Assembly (NCBI RefSeq): GCF_014290175.1
Contig: NZ_JACOOR010000002.1
Coordinates: 448,773 to 512,772, forward strand
Source of the DNA: Anaerosacchariphilus hominis
Lineage (GTDB): Bacteria > Bacillota > Clostridia > Lachnospirales > Lachnospiraceae
DNA length: 64,000 bases
Direction: 5' to 3'
Below the pieces are notes generated by a model, which ran no database searches, was not told the DNA's origin, and saw only the letters and a program-made list of their open reading frames with translations. This document shows positions 15,800 to 24,349 of this stretch, in pieces (position 1 is the first letter of the stretch; each line of letters begins with the position of its first letter). The position numbers and the translations under genes are program-made.

Positions 15800-16495
15800 A
15801 TGAGAAAGAAAGAGAACAGGGAGTACGCCCGGGATCGTAGAGAAGAGCGGAAGGACGAAAAAAGAGAAAAGATATTGAACACCGCCTTCCGGGTCTTTGT
15901 GGAGAGAAAGATCGAGGCGGTGAGCATGGGAGAGATCGCCGAAGCGGCAGGGATCGGCAGGGCCACTCTGTTCCGGTATTATCCCAATAAGCTGGAGCTG
16001 GTGATTGCGGTCTGTACCAAGATATGGAAGGATTATTTAGACCGGCTGGATCAGAGCAGACCCATCAGCAGCATAGGGGAGATCCCGGCGGTGGGACGAC
16101 TGATTTTCACTTTGGACAGTTATATTGAGTTGTATCAGAATCATAAGGAGCTGCTTTGCTATAATGATAACTTCAACCATTATGTGAGCCATGTGAGCTG
16201 TGAGGAGGCTCAGCTGGAGAAATTCCACAAGGCTCTGTATTCTGTGGACACCAGACTGCACATGATGTATGAGAAAGCCAAACAGGACGGATCTTTCCGG
16301 ACGGATATCCCGGAGGAAGAGTTCATGCGCTCCACGGTGCATGCCATGATGACCGTCTGCGCCTACTATGCGGGCGGATTTATCTGGGGCTCCGAGGCGA
16401 ATCGGGACTACACGCCGGAGCTGCTGCGGATGAAGGAAATGATCCTGGATTATGTGAAAACTGAAAATGGGAGCGAAAAAAGAGAAAAGTCATAA
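15800..16495 (+). CDS. TetR/AcrR-family transcriptional regulator
   Basis: 231 residues from the ATG at 15800 (AAAGGGA six bases upstream; a TTG at 15794 is less likely). The N-terminal helix-turn-helix is clear: REKILNTAFRVFVERKIEAVSMGEIAEAAGIGR... followed by ATLFRYYPNKLELV. The C-terminal ligand domain is unassigned. It lies 13 bases upstream of the alcohol dehydrogenase and is probably co-transcribed with it. It may control that gene and the facing DUF917/OPT block, but no operator was identified. Confidence 0.88.
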   Translation: MRKKENREYARDRREERKDEKREKILNTAFRVFVERKIEAVSMGEIAEAAGIGRATLFRYYPNKLELVIAVCTKIWKDYLDRLDQSRPISSIGEIPAVGRLIFTLDSYIELYQNHKELLCYNDNFNHYVSHVSCEEAQLEKFHKALYSVDTRLHMMYEKAKQDGSFRTDIPEEEFMRSTVHAMMTVCAYYAGGFIWGSEANRDYTPELLRMKEMILDYVKTENGSEKREKS

Positions 16496-16508
16496 AGGAG
16501 AGAATAAC

Positions 16509-17528
16509 ATGAAAGCTGCGTATCTGAAAGCGAAAAATCAATTTGAAATCCGTCAGGTGGAGGTACGGGAGCCGGAGGCCGGAGAAGTGCTTGTGGGGGT
16601 AAAGGCCTGCGGATTCTGTGGACACGACAAGATTCTGGCGGGCTATGCCGGAGAAGAATGGCAGCCCTTTGGGCATGAATTTGCCGGCGTGGTAGAAAAA
16701 GTCGGACATGGCGTAAAAAATGTAAAAGTAGGAGACCGGGTGGTAGTGGAAACTTCCATCTTTGATCCCATTTCTGATTACGCGCGGAACGGACGCCCGG
16801 AACTGGATACCAAGGGTCCCAACTATATGACCATGGAGCATACGGGAATGGGCTTCGCGGAGAAAACCATTGTTCCGGCGATTCTCTGCGTGCCTTTTAC
16901 GGATTTGGAGGATCGGGAGGCCTGCTTCCTGGAGCCCATGGGCGTGGCGGCAGACCTGATTCTGACTGCGGATATCCATCTGGGACAGGACGTATTGCTG
17001 ATGGGCTGCGGAGCCATCGGCCTGATGGCCCTGCAGATGGCGAAGGCATCCGGCGCAAGAAATATCTATGTGGCAGAGCATAAGGCAAATCAGAAAAAGA
17101 TAGAGCTGGCAAAACAATTCGGAGCCACCGATGTAATTCTCACCGATGAGATGGAGTTGACGGATTATCCGTTCCCCCGGGGAAGTGTAGACCGGGTGCT
17201 GGTTACCACACCGCCCGTCACCATAGCCGAAGCGGTAAAGGTGGCAAACGTGGGAGGTATTGTGGCGTTCCTGGGCATCAGCTACGGCCCAGGCGCCATG
17301 GTGACCTTTGATTCCAATATTGTACATTTGAACAAGCTGCAGATCCGGGGCTCCAACGCGATTCCGGCTCTCTACTTCCCCCATTGCCTGGATTTGGTGA
17401 AGGCGGGAATCGTAGATGTAAAACCGCTCATTACCCATACCTTCCCGCTGGAAAAGGCGCCGGAGGGTATCATGGAATTTCTGACGGATAAAGCGCATGC
17501 GGTGAAAGCGGTTATGCTGAACGAATAA
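16509..17528 (+). CDS. Zinc-dependent medium-chain alcohol/polyol dehydrogenase
   Basis: 339 residues of the MDR family. The ATG at 16509 has AAAGGAGAG upstream; further in-frame sequence upstream lies in the regulator gene. Catalytic zinc ligands are visible in ACGFCGHDK and FGHEFAG, and the NAD(P) Rossmann motif is MGCGAIGLMAL. The four-cysteine structural zinc lobe of threonine/sorbitol dehydrogenases is not present. Substrate is unknown; an alcohol or sugar alcohol is the family expectation. Confidence 0.85.
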   Translation: MKAAYLKAKNQFEIRQVEVREPEAGEVLVGVKACGFCGHDKILAGYAGEEWQPFGHEFAGVVEKVGHGVKNVKVGDRVVVETSIFDPISDYARNGRPELDTKGPNYMTMEHTGMGFAEKTIVPAILCVPFTDLEDREACFLEPMGVAADLILTADIHLGQDVLLMGCGAIGLMALQMAKASGARNIYVAEHKANQKKIELAKQFGATDVILTDEMELTDYPFPRGSVDRVLVTTPPVTIAEAVKVANVGGIVAFLGISYGPGAMVTFDSNIVHLNKLQIRGSNAIPALYFPHCLDLVKAGIVDVKPLITHTFPLEKAPEGIMEFLTDKAHAVKAVMLNE

Positions 17529-17551
17529 GAAAGTTGTTGAAAAAATAATAC

Positions 17552-17593
17552 GGGCAGATTTCCATATTCTATCTGAATTTTGGAAATCTGCCC
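17552..17593. terminator. Bidirectional terminator between convergent genes
   Basis: A perfect 13-bp inverted repeat (17552-17564 with 17581-17593, 16-base loop). On the minus strand it is followed by TATTATTTTTT, a good U-tract for the DUF917 gene; on the plus strand by a weaker CTATTGATTT after the dehydrogenase. Confidence 0.8.
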
Positions 17594-17622
17594 CTATTGA
17601 TTTGGAAAATGGAAATTATTTA

Positions 17623-18705
17623 CTATACAAACAAGCCATCATTGCATGCGACCATGTCCTTGTGAAGGAGATCCTCCACTTCCTGGAACAGCTCTCTCTG
17701 GTGCATGCCTGCGCCCAGAATCAGCTTCTCCTTGGGAATCACGATGGCGTAGGCGTCCATGCCGTCCTTTGCCTCGGCTGTGGAGATGGCCTCGCCGGTG
17801 GCTGCGTCCAGAGTGCAGATGAGATCCGGGAAAGTAGCGACCCGCTGGCCGTTCTGCTCTGCCAGCATGTACTCATTCCAGAAGGTGAAACTTACGCTGC
17901 CCTCTTCGCCGGTCACATCCAGATGGCCGATGTCATAGCCGCCGTCCATCTTCAGATCGTAGTTTGCGATTTTACCCTTAGCCAGAATCTTTGCGTCGTA
18001 GTTTTTCTCCAGGAAAGCTACGAACTCCGTGCCGTTCTTGCACTGGCTGAAGGCCTTTCCGATATCCAGAGCCTGGGAAATGGCGCCCACAGCCGCGTTC
18101 TTTGCCAGATACTCGGCGGTCACCGGGTTACGCAGCACGCCTACCATACCGCCGTCAGCCACCGCACTCTGGCGGATCACATGGGAGGTGGAGTTCAGGG
18201 CTCCCTTTGCTACGGTTTCCACGTAGCGGGCGCCCACGCCGCCGCAGCTGGACTGGGTGGTCTGGTAATCAGGCAGCAGATTCAGTCCGATGCTTCCCAT
18301 GGTTCCGGTGGGATGAGCGCGGCCGTTACTGGGTGCGTCCACCAGGGGAATGCCGGTGAGAGCGGAGATGACCCAGCCGTTGGCAGTGGAAATGGCTCCG
18401 TTTTCGCAGGAGGTAAAGCCTGCGATCTTCTTGCCGTAGTTCAGTTCAAAGTTTTTCAGAGCAGTCATCCAGTGCTCTGCGGTCAGGTGTACGTCCTTTG
18501 CGGAGGGCGCGCCCAGGGTGGAGACATTCACTACCACATCGTCGGGCTTCAGTTCGCTGACGTCCAACATGGTAAGCTTATCGGTGTGCTTGAAGGTCTC
18601 TTCCAGAGCTTCTCTTCCGGCTGTAAGGGTACCGCCTCCGCCGCCTCCCAGAAGAAGGCCGCCCATCAGGGCCTGTTCACACAATTCTTTTGTCAGATAA
18701 ATCAT
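17623..18705 (-). CDS. DUF917-family protein
   Basis: 360 residues beginning MIYLTKELCEQALMGGLLLGGGGGGTLTAG, with the glycine-rich N-terminus typical of DUF917, and the stretch SCENGAISTANGWVIS. From memory, Pfam has renamed this family after an S-methyl-thiohydantoin desulfurase activity; whether this member has it is unknown. It is the last gene of a minus-strand block with a racemase, an M29-like protein, AroM and DUF1177, opposite an OPT transporter. The whole group suggests catabolism of an imported peptide-like or heterocyclic amide. Confidence 0.82.
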   Translation of the reverse strand: MIYLTKELCEQALMGGLLLGGGGGGTLTAGREALEETFKHTDKLTMLDVSELKPDDVVVNVSTLGAPSAKDVHLTAEHWMTALKNFELNYGKKIAGFTSCENGAISTANGWVISALTGIPLVDAPSNGRAHPTGTMGSIGLNLLPDYQTTQSSCGGVGARYVETVAKGALNSTSHVIRQSAVADGGMVGVLRNPVTAEYLAKNAAVGAISQALDIGKAFSQCKNGTEFVAFLEKNYDAKILAKGKIANYDLKMDGGYDIGHLDVTGEEGSVSFTFWNEYMLAEQNGQRVATFPDLICTLDAATGEAISTAEAKDGMDAYAIVIPKEKLILGAGMHQRELFQEVEDLLHKDMVACNDGLFV

Positions 18706-18732
18706 AGTTGTTCCCTTTCTGTGGATGTCGTT

Positions 18733-19389
18733 CTATTTGCGGATAGATTCGAAGAAGGCAAAGGTACCTTCCGCCAGTACCGGGTCGATGACCGGAAGTC
18801 CCACTTCCTGCTCCAGAAGCTTTGCGATGCCGATGGTGGTAAGACCGGTGCAGCCCAGGGCGATGACGTCCGCGCCCATATCCTTGATTTTCCGTGCGCA
18901 GGCTACGCAGTTCTTCCGGCCTTCGTCGGTCATCAGATCCAGCGTGCTGTTTACGCCCTCCGGTTTCTCCACAGCTACCAGACGGTCTTTGGGCAGTTTG
19001 CGGTAAGCTCTCGGCGCGTAGTCGGTAATACCCAGGAGACCGATTTTCTCACCGTATTTGCCTGCCAGGGCAACGGTGGTTTCGCCGCCGCCGGTTACGG
19101 ACATATGAGGAAGAGCCTCGCGGATCTCTGCTACGCCCGGATCATCGGCGCAGCTCACAATAATCATATCCTTGTCCTGGAAGGTTTTTGCCAGCTCTAC
19201 AATTTTCGGAACGGCAATCAGCTCCAGCTCATGGCTGTGGATGCCCTCCCACTGGTCCGGGATACAGCGGCTTTCTATCTGGATGCCCGGAAAATGGTCC
19301 ATGATAATCTGGCCGTGCATATCTACGAAATGCGGATCGTCAGAGGTCAGCACACGGATCAGGCCGACCTGAAATGGTTTCTTTTCCAT
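18733..19389 (-). CDS. Aspartate/glutamate/hydantoin racemase family protein
   Basis: 218 residues from the ATG at 19389, which has GAGGTGA five bases upstream; a further upstream start at 19431 would overlap that site. Two cysteines in the expected positions for two-base racemisation are Cys80 (IIVSCADDPG) and Cys180 (ALGCTGLTTIG). Family members interconvert D- and L-forms of aspartate, glutamate or 5-substituted hydantoins. Next to DUF917 a hydantoin-like substrate is plausible but unproven. Confidence 0.85.
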   Translation of the reverse strand: MEKKPFQVGLIRVLTSDDPHFVDMHGQIIMDHFPGIQIESRCIPDQWEGIHSHELELIAVPKIVELAKTFQDKDMIIVSCADDPGVAEIREALPHMSVTGGGETTVALAGKYGEKIGLLGITDYAPRAYRKLPKDRLVAVEKPEGVNSTLDLMTDEGRKNCVACARKIKDMGADVIALGCTGLTTIGIAKLLEQEVGLPVIDPVLAEGTFAFFESIRK

Positions 19390-19411
19390 ACGAATCACCT
19401 CATTGTCTTTC

Positions 19412-20353
19412 TCAGATCTGGAATTCTCCATCTTTAATGACCAGTGTATCGTCCAGATACAGGGTCGGCTTCAGAATGATGCCGTCCATATGGCAGTCGG
19501 CCTTGTTGACGCCGCCAAAGGAAGTATTGGTACCGAAGGCCACATGCACAGTGCCGTACACCTTCTCATCCTCCAGGATAATGCCGTTCAGGATAGCAGC
19601 CTCATTGGTGCCGATACCCAGCTCCGCTACGGTGCTGTTGTTCTCATTGGCCAGAAGGACATCTAACATCTCGCTCTTCTCGCCAGTGATGGACTGAAGC
19701 TTGCCGTCTTTGATCACGAACTTCAGGGGAGCGTCCAGCTTGCCGATGCCGACCATGGAGCCGTCCACGATCATTTCACCGTTGACGCCGTCCTCCAGGG
19801 GAGCAATGTAAGCCTCGCCGGAGGGCAGGTTGCCGCACTGGCCGGCTTCCCGGTATACGCCCGGGCTGGGCACGCCGTCACGGCCATCCAAGTTCAGGGT
19901 CAGGGTGCAGCCGTCCTTCTGGATGACAGCCTTCTTTGCTTTCGTGAGAAGTTCAGTTACCTTGCCGGTGAGCTTCAGGACCTCGTCGTAATCCGCAGTC
20001 ATGGCGCCTGCGCCGAACATCTCCTCGGTGATGCCGGGCATGGTAGCCACGCGGGTGCCGGTCTTCTGAGCCTCGATCTTTGCGTTGGTGTGGGTCAGGG
20101 ACTTGGCGGTGGGGCAGATCACCACGTCTGCGGCCTTCATGGCCTCCGCTACGGTACGGGGCGGCTCCTCGCCGGAGAGCTCGCGCTCCTTCATAACCAT
20201 CAGCAGAGCCTCGCAGCCCAGCTCCTTGGCTCCCTCGTAGAGCGCGGTGCCGATGGTGAGGCGGCTGTCGTCGGTGATAATCAGTACATCCTCGGTGGGC
20301 TTTACAGCCAGGCAGGATACCATGACATTTTTTGCGATTTCTTTCAGTTCCAT
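19412..20353 (-). CDS. M29-like aminopeptidase family protein
   Basis: 313 residues. The C-terminal half carries the metal-ligand pattern of the M29 / aminopeptidase T group: NLPSGEAYIAPLEDGVNG, AELGIGTNEAA, GTVHVAFGTN and a final CHMDGIILKP. Distant relatives include the ring-opening 2,5-dihydroxypyridine dioxygenase NicX, so peptidase activity is not certain. It lies 22 bases upstream of the racemase gene in the same direction. Confidence 0.75.
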   Translation of the reverse strand: MELKEIAKNVMVSCLAVKPTEDVLIITDDSRLTIGTALYEGAKELGCEALLMVMKERELSGEEPPRTVAEAMKAADVVICPTAKSLTHTNAKIEAQKTGTRVATMPGITEEMFGAGAMTADYDEVLKLTGKVTELLTKAKKAVIQKDGCTLTLNLDGRDGVPSPGVYREAGQCGNLPSGEAYIAPLEDGVNGEMIVDGSMVGIGKLDAPLKFVIKDGKLQSITGEKSEMLDVLLANENNSTVAELGIGTNEAAILNGIILEDEKVYGTVHVAFGTNTSFGGVNKADCHMDGIILKPTLYLDDTLVIKDGEFQI

Positions 20354-20412
20354 TTCAGATACTCCTTTGTGTAATTACCTATTATAAATGGTATGACATA
20401 GAAAATCATGTT

Positions 20413-21087
20413 TTAGACGTCGGTTACTTCGGAAATCACCCGGGCCAGCAGGGTACGGGGCAGAACCACGGTCTTGCCGGTCTTTTCGGCGAACATTTCC
20501 TTCATCTTCTGGGTGAAGCCGATGCAGTCCAGAACTACCAAGTCCACGTCGTCCATGTGGCTGATTTCCTCGGCTGCCTTTTCCAGATCCGACCACTCAC
20601 CGTAGGGGGAAGCAGCCACACTGGTACACTCTTTCACATAGCCGCTCCATTTCTGGTTATTCTGCTCTAACTGGAGCGGAGACGGTGTGACAGCGGCAAT
20701 ATGGGAGGTGCGGGTCAGAAGAGGCACGACTTTATGCAGAATGTCACAGGGGAAGACCATGGGGACATGAGAGGTCAGACTTTCCGGAAAGCTTCCGGTA
20801 CAGAATACCATGATAAGCTTCACGCCTGCGGCCTCCAGCGCATCGATGCCCTTCTGAAGATTGCCGAGAATGTACTTTTCGGCGAAGGTGACGGAAGAGC
20901 CGTCTGTAAGTCTGGATACCAGTACATAGTCGTCGCCCTCCGGTTTGAACTTCTCAATTTCTTCACGGGTCAGACCATCCAGGCCGCCCCGCTGCAGCAG
21001 CTCAATCTTGCCGCCGAAGATATCCATGATGTCACAGGTCACGTCCACTCTGGGGGCCTGTCCGATGGTGATTGCTCCGATTTTCAT
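20413..21087 (-). CDS. AroM family protein
   Basis: 224 residues beginning MKIGAITIGQAPRVDVTCDI, the AroM family signature. The start at 21087 is supported by GGAAAGGATGAT just upstream; in-frame codons further upstream run into the hairpin-rich repeat and are rejected. AroM has no established biochemical role. The fold resembles the Asp/Glu racemase superfamily (CxG and DCIGFT segments near the C-terminus), so an isomerase-type reaction is possible. Confidence 0.82.
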   Translation of the reverse strand: MKIGAITIGQAPRVDVTCDIMDIFGGKIELLQRGGLDGLTREEIEKFKPEGDDYVLVSRLTDGSSVTFAEKYILGNLQKGIDALEAAGVKLIMVFCTGSFPESLTSHVPMVFPCDILHKVVPLLTRTSHIAAVTPSPLQLEQNNQKWSGYVKECTSVAASPYGEWSDLEKAAEEISHMDDVDLVVLDCIGFTQKMKEMFAEKTGKTVVLPRTLLARVISEVTDV

Positions 21088-21166
21088 AAGATCATCCTTT
21101 CCAAATAAAATGTGATAAACGGTTCTGTAACAGGAGAACCCAGTGAAATTTTCTATTACATAAAAA

Positions 21167-21303
21167 AGAATGTGCCGTTGGCACATTCTCGCGCCGAGGC
21201 GCGGTTGCCTTGGCAACCATCTACCACTGCGCCGAGTGCGCATCTTTGCAAGCTTTGCTTGCTTTTCTGGAATAGGGAATTCTATCGGAATTTCCTATTC
21301 CAG
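21167..21303 (+). repeat. Multi-hairpin intergenic element, copy B
   Basis: A 137-base element between DUF1177 and AroM. Hairpins in order: 21167-21189 (AGAATGTGCC/GGCACATTCT), 21191-21202 (GCGCC/GGCGC), 21203-21218 (GGTTGCC/GGCAACC), 21228-21242 (TGCGC/GCGCA), 21248-21262 (GCAAGC/GCTTGC) and 21267-21303 (CTGGAATAGG/CCTATTCCAG plus inner pairs). Nearly identical to copy C and to the reverse complement of copy A. The rest of 21088-21353 shows a small GGTTCT/AGAACC hairpin at 21121-21140 and no gene. Confidence 0.92.
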
Positions 21304-21353
21304 AACAAAGGCAGCCGCAGAGTATGCGGCCGCCTCCTCGCGTGCAAAATAAT

Positions 21354-22292
21354 CTATTCGTTTCCGAGAGTCTGAAGCTGATCCATTCTGCCGTACAGCT
21401 TCACCAGACGTTCGTATTCCTTTTCATCATAGAAGCTTGCCTCGCCGCGGCCGAAGGACTTGGCAACCTCCATCATGTAGCGTGCAGCCTCTTCCACGTC
21501 TGCAAAGTGACTGGAGCCTGTAGCACAGCCCGGAACCATGGTCTCGGTGGTGATAGCCACGCCTACGACCGGCGCCTTGGTAGCGGTGCAGGGCTGCAGA
21601 ATGCTGTTCAGATGGTATACGTCATTGCCGTAAGGTGTGATATCCTGCATGCTCAGCGGGAATACATAGGGCAGCTGGCCGGTGGTACGCTGCATGATCT
21701 CCAGCAGATCCTCGGATACGCGAAGGATCCAGCCCTCTTTTACGGTGTTGGAGATAGCGAAGCCTCTGGTGTTGATGACACGGTTGCCCTTGGTGGTGTC
21801 TACGGTCAGGATAGCGTCCAGCTCGGGGCTGACCTCTTCCTTATTCACCTGAGACATCTCCACCGGGGAGCCCATGAAGGGAACCGGCTTATGGGGAGCG
21901 GTGGGAGCGTGGGGGCAGATCTGAGTGGAAACGAATACGTCGCCCTCCAGATAGTCACCCTTGGTCTGCATATCCAGAAGCTTGGCTGCCACAGCCAGAG
22001 CACAGAGAGCGCCGTCGCCGTCGGATACGAAGCCGATCATTTCAGGACGCGCGCCGATGCCGCCCAGACGTCCCAGAAGACCGATGGTGGGAGCGGAACC
22101 GCCCTTGGACTTACCGTTGGTACCCGGGATCCGGACCTTTACCATATCGGTGCTGCCCTTCGGGCCTTCCAGCGGATAAACCTCCACATTGGCCTCGGGA
22201 TTTACGGACTGCAGATATTTTTTAACAGCCGCGCCGTCTACCGTACTGCTGTCAAGTACGTCAAATACTTCCATAACCTGTTTAATAAGCAT
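21354..22292 (-). CDS. DUF1177 protein
   Basis: 312 residues. The sequence matches DUF1177 (MLIKQVMEVFDVLDSSTVDG ... STQICPHAPTAPHKPVPFMG ... DTTKGNRVINTRG). The function is unknown; the conserved His/Asp/Glu residues (CPHAPTAPH, DTTKGN) could bind metal, a weak resemblance to M20/M42-type hydrolases. It is the first gene of the minus-strand block, has AGGAGGAAACACC before its ATG and its own promoter, and is divergent from the OPT transporter. Confidence 0.82.
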   Translation of the reverse strand: MLIKQVMEVFDVLDSSTVDGAAVKKYLQSVNPEANVEVYPLEGPKGSTDMVKVRIPGTNGKSKGGSAPTIGLLGRLGGIGARPEMIGFVSDGDGALCALAVAAKLLDMQTKGDYLEGDVFVSTQICPHAPTAPHKPVPFMGSPVEMSQVNKEEVSPELDAILTVDTTKGNRVINTRGFAISNTVKEGWILRVSEDLLEIMQRTTGQLPYVFPLSMQDITPYGNDVYHLNSILQPCTATKAPVVGVAITTETMVPGCATGSSHFADVEEAARYMMEVAKSFGRGEASFYDEKEYERLVKLYGRMDQLQTLGNE

Positions 22293-22327
22293 GGTGTTTC
22301 CTCCTAAAGTAATTTATATTAAGATAA

Positions 22328-22356
22328 ATCATACCTCATTTCCTATGGAAAAGCAA
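22328..22356 (-). promoter_or_regulatory. Promoter of the DUF1177 block
   Basis: On the minus strand, -35 TTGCTT (22356-22351) and -10 TATGAT (22333-22328) are separated by 17 bases, about 35 bases before the DUF1177 start. Confidence 0.6.
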
Positions 22357-22433
22357 CTGTTTTGGAAAGAAAGACAAATTTCCCGAAAATTTACGAAAAA
22401 TTAAGAAAGTTTAAGAAATATTAACACTTTAAC

Positions 22434-22462
22434 TTGACACAGCTGGAAAGTGAGAGTATGAT
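22434..22462 (+). promoter_or_regulatory. Promoter of the OPT transporter
   Basis: -35 TTGACA (22434-22439) and -10 TATGAT (22457-22462) with a 17-base spacer. Transcription should start near 22469, just before a strong leader hairpin. Confidence 0.75.
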
Positions 22463-22475
22463 AATAAATATCACG

Positions 22476-22520
22476 AGCTATGAACGGGCATAGGAACGGG
22501 ATGCCTGTGTCATAGCTTTT
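22476..22520 (+). promoter_or_regulatory. Leader hairpin / possible attenuator of the OPT transporter
   Basis: AGCTATGA (22476-22483) pairs with TCATAGCT (22510-22517). Inside it, AC-GGGCAT pairs with ATGCCT-GT, with one bulge and one G-T pair, closing a 9-base loop (22492-22500). TTTTGTATT follows, so it looks like an intrinsic terminator within the 5' leader. The motif AACGGG occurs twice, at 22484-22489 and in the loop at 22495-22500. I do not match it to a named riboswitch. Confidence 0.55.
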
Positions 22521-22543
22521 GTATTAGAAAGGAAGCTGATAAT

Positions 22544-24226
22544 ATGACAAATGAAAATCCTGAACTGAAAAAGCAGCAGTCAATTTCAGCAGCCGAGCAT
22601 CCGAAGGCATGGGATCCCCAGGTAATGATTCTGGGAATTCCTCTTGCAGTCGTAGGATGTATCATCGGTCTGGAGCTGATTGTCCGCACAGGAGTAACCC
22701 CGAACACCTCCATCATCGGAGCACTGTTTGCCATTCTTCTTTCCAGAATTCCGGTGGCTTTCTTAAGAAAGTACCGCAGCATTCACAGACAGAATCTTTT
22801 ACAGACATCCATTTCCGCAGCTACATTCTCCGCTGCGAACTGCATGATCCTTCCCATCGGTATTCCGGTTATCATGGGACATTCCGAGCTGATGTTTCCC
22901 ATGCTGATCGGCGTGATGCTGGCTACCTGCGTAGACGCGACCATCCTTTACAACTGCTTCGGATCTGAGATGTTCCCGGCAGAAGGCGCATGGCCGCCCG
23001 GAGTGGCAGCGGCAGATTCCATCCTGGCAGTTATCGAGAAAGGTAAGAAGGCAGTCCTTCTTCTGGTCGGTATCGGTCTTGGCTGGATAGGTAAGGTAGC
23101 AGGACTTCCCATGGACCTTCTGGGAGTATCCTGGTTTGGTGATTTCGGAGCCATGGCCGCTTTGGCAGCAGGTTCCCTGGTGATCGGCGTCCTGAAGGTA
23201 AACGGTTTCTCCTTCTCTATCTTCGGACACGCGTTTAATTTCGTAACCAATGCATTTGGCGAGGGCTTTGTATATACAGACCACCTTCCGCTGCAGTATA
23301 TGGCGCACGGCGTTATGATCGGCGCGGGTATCATTTCCCTGGTACAGTGCGGTATCGCCCTGTTCAAGAAGAGCAAGGGTGCCAAGGCAGTGGATACCAC
23401 CAATGTGGTAAGCAACGAGCATATGAAGAAGACCCTGGGCGTGGGCTTCGGCGCATACCTGGTCATCGCTCTGTTCCTGGCAGTCGTAGGCGGCATCATC
23501 ACACAGATGAGCGTACCGCAGTTCATCCTCTGGTTGATCTTCGCGGCATTCGCTGCTGAGGCGTCCGAGCTGATCGTAGGTATCTCCGCCATGTATTCCG
23601 GATGGTTCCCGGGATTCGCTACTGCCCTGATTTTCCTGATTGTCGGCATGCTTCTTGGTTTCCCGGCACTGGCTCTCGGCCTGCTGGTAGGCTTTACCGC
23701 AGCTACCGGCCCCTGCTTCTCTGATATGGCGTACGACCTGAAGTGCGGCTACATCTTAAGAGGAAACGGAGCAAATCCGGAGCTGGAGAAAGAGGGACGT
23801 AAGCAGCAGTTCTTTGCAGAGCTCATGGGCTTTGCCGTAGCATTTGTAATGGTTGCCTTCTTCGCAAATAAGTACTTCGGACAGGGACTGTTTGTAGCAG
23901 TATCCAATACCTTCGTAGCTACCATTGACGCGGGAGCAAGCGGAGAAATCGCAAAATGGCTTCTTATCTGGGCTATCCCGGGCGCTATCATCCAGATTCT
24001 TGGCGGAAAACGTCAGCTGGGTATCCTGTTCGCTACCGGACTTCTGGTAGGTAATATCATCAACGGTCTGACCATCGCAGCCGGTCTGATTATCCGTCTG
24101 GTTGCTGTTCGCGCAAACAAAGAGAACGAGCAGACCCTCAACATCCTGGGCGCAGGCGCACTGGCAGGAGCTGCTATCTACAGCTTCTTCACCGCTACTC
24201 TGGGACTGGTAGGAAAGAAAGACTGA
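22544..24226 (+). CDS. OPT-family oligopeptide/metal-chelate transporter
   Basis: A polytopic membrane protein of 560 residues with about 14-16 hydrophobic segments and the OPT/YSL-family N-terminal block (DPQVMILGIPLAVVGCIIG, TFSAANCMILPIGIPVI). OPT carriers take up short peptides or peptide-like chelates by proton symport. It stands divergent from DUF1177, M29-like, racemase and DUF917 genes, so it probably imports their substrate. The leader contains a terminator-like hairpin. Confidence 0.88.
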   Translation: MTNENPELKKQQSISAAEHPKAWDPQVMILGIPLAVVGCIIGLELIVRTGVTPNTSIIGALFAILLSRIPVAFLRKYRSIHRQNLLQTSISAATFSAANCMILPIGIPVIMGHSELMFPMLIGVMLATCVDATILYNCFGSEMFPAEGAWPPGVAAADSILAVIEKGKKAVLLLVGIGLGWIGKVAGLPMDLLGVSWFGDFGAMAALAAGSLVIGVLKVNGFSFSIFGHAFNFVTNAFGEGFVYTDHLPLQYMAHGVMIGAGIISLVQCGIALFKKSKGAKAVDTTNVVSNEHMKKTLGVGFGAYLVIALFLAVVGGIITQMSVPQFILWLIFAAFAAEASELIVGISAMYSGWFPGFATALIFLIVGMLLGFPALALGLLVGFTAATGPCFSDMAYDLKCGYILRGNGANPELEKEGRKQQFFAELMGFAVAFVMVAFFANKYFGQGLFVAVSNTFVATIDAGASGEIAKWLLIWAIPGAIIQILGGKRQLGILFATGLLVGNIINGLTIAAGLIIRLVAVRANKENEQTLNILGAGALAGAAIYSFFTATLGLVGKKD

Positions 24227-24274
24227 TAGGCATTGCGATTACATAAGTAAGAAAGTAAAAGCCTGATAGAAAGA

Positions 24275-24315
24275 AAAAGGGAATCCAGTCCGTAGATCGG
24301 ACGGGTTCCCTTTTC
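24275..24315 (+). terminator. Intrinsic terminator of the OPT transporter gene
   Basis: A long imperfect stem (24275-24292 with 24298-24314; AAAAGGGAATCC... paired with ...GGGTTCCCTTTT) ends in TTTT. Confidence 0.8.
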
Positions 24316-24349
24316 TGTAAACAGGGCTTTTCCCACGAGGAAAGAAAAC

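Noticed and set aside
17602..19437. 611-codon open frame on the plus strand
   Set aside because: Antisense to DUF917 and the racemase, whose protein sequences carry clear family motifs; the plus-strand product has none.
21112..21375. Short open frames inside repeat copies (also near 50100-50320 and 15300-15740)
   Set aside because: They only translate the hairpin repeat; the same Arg/Cys-rich peptide appears in each copy because the DNA is repeated, and no ribosome binding site precedes them.
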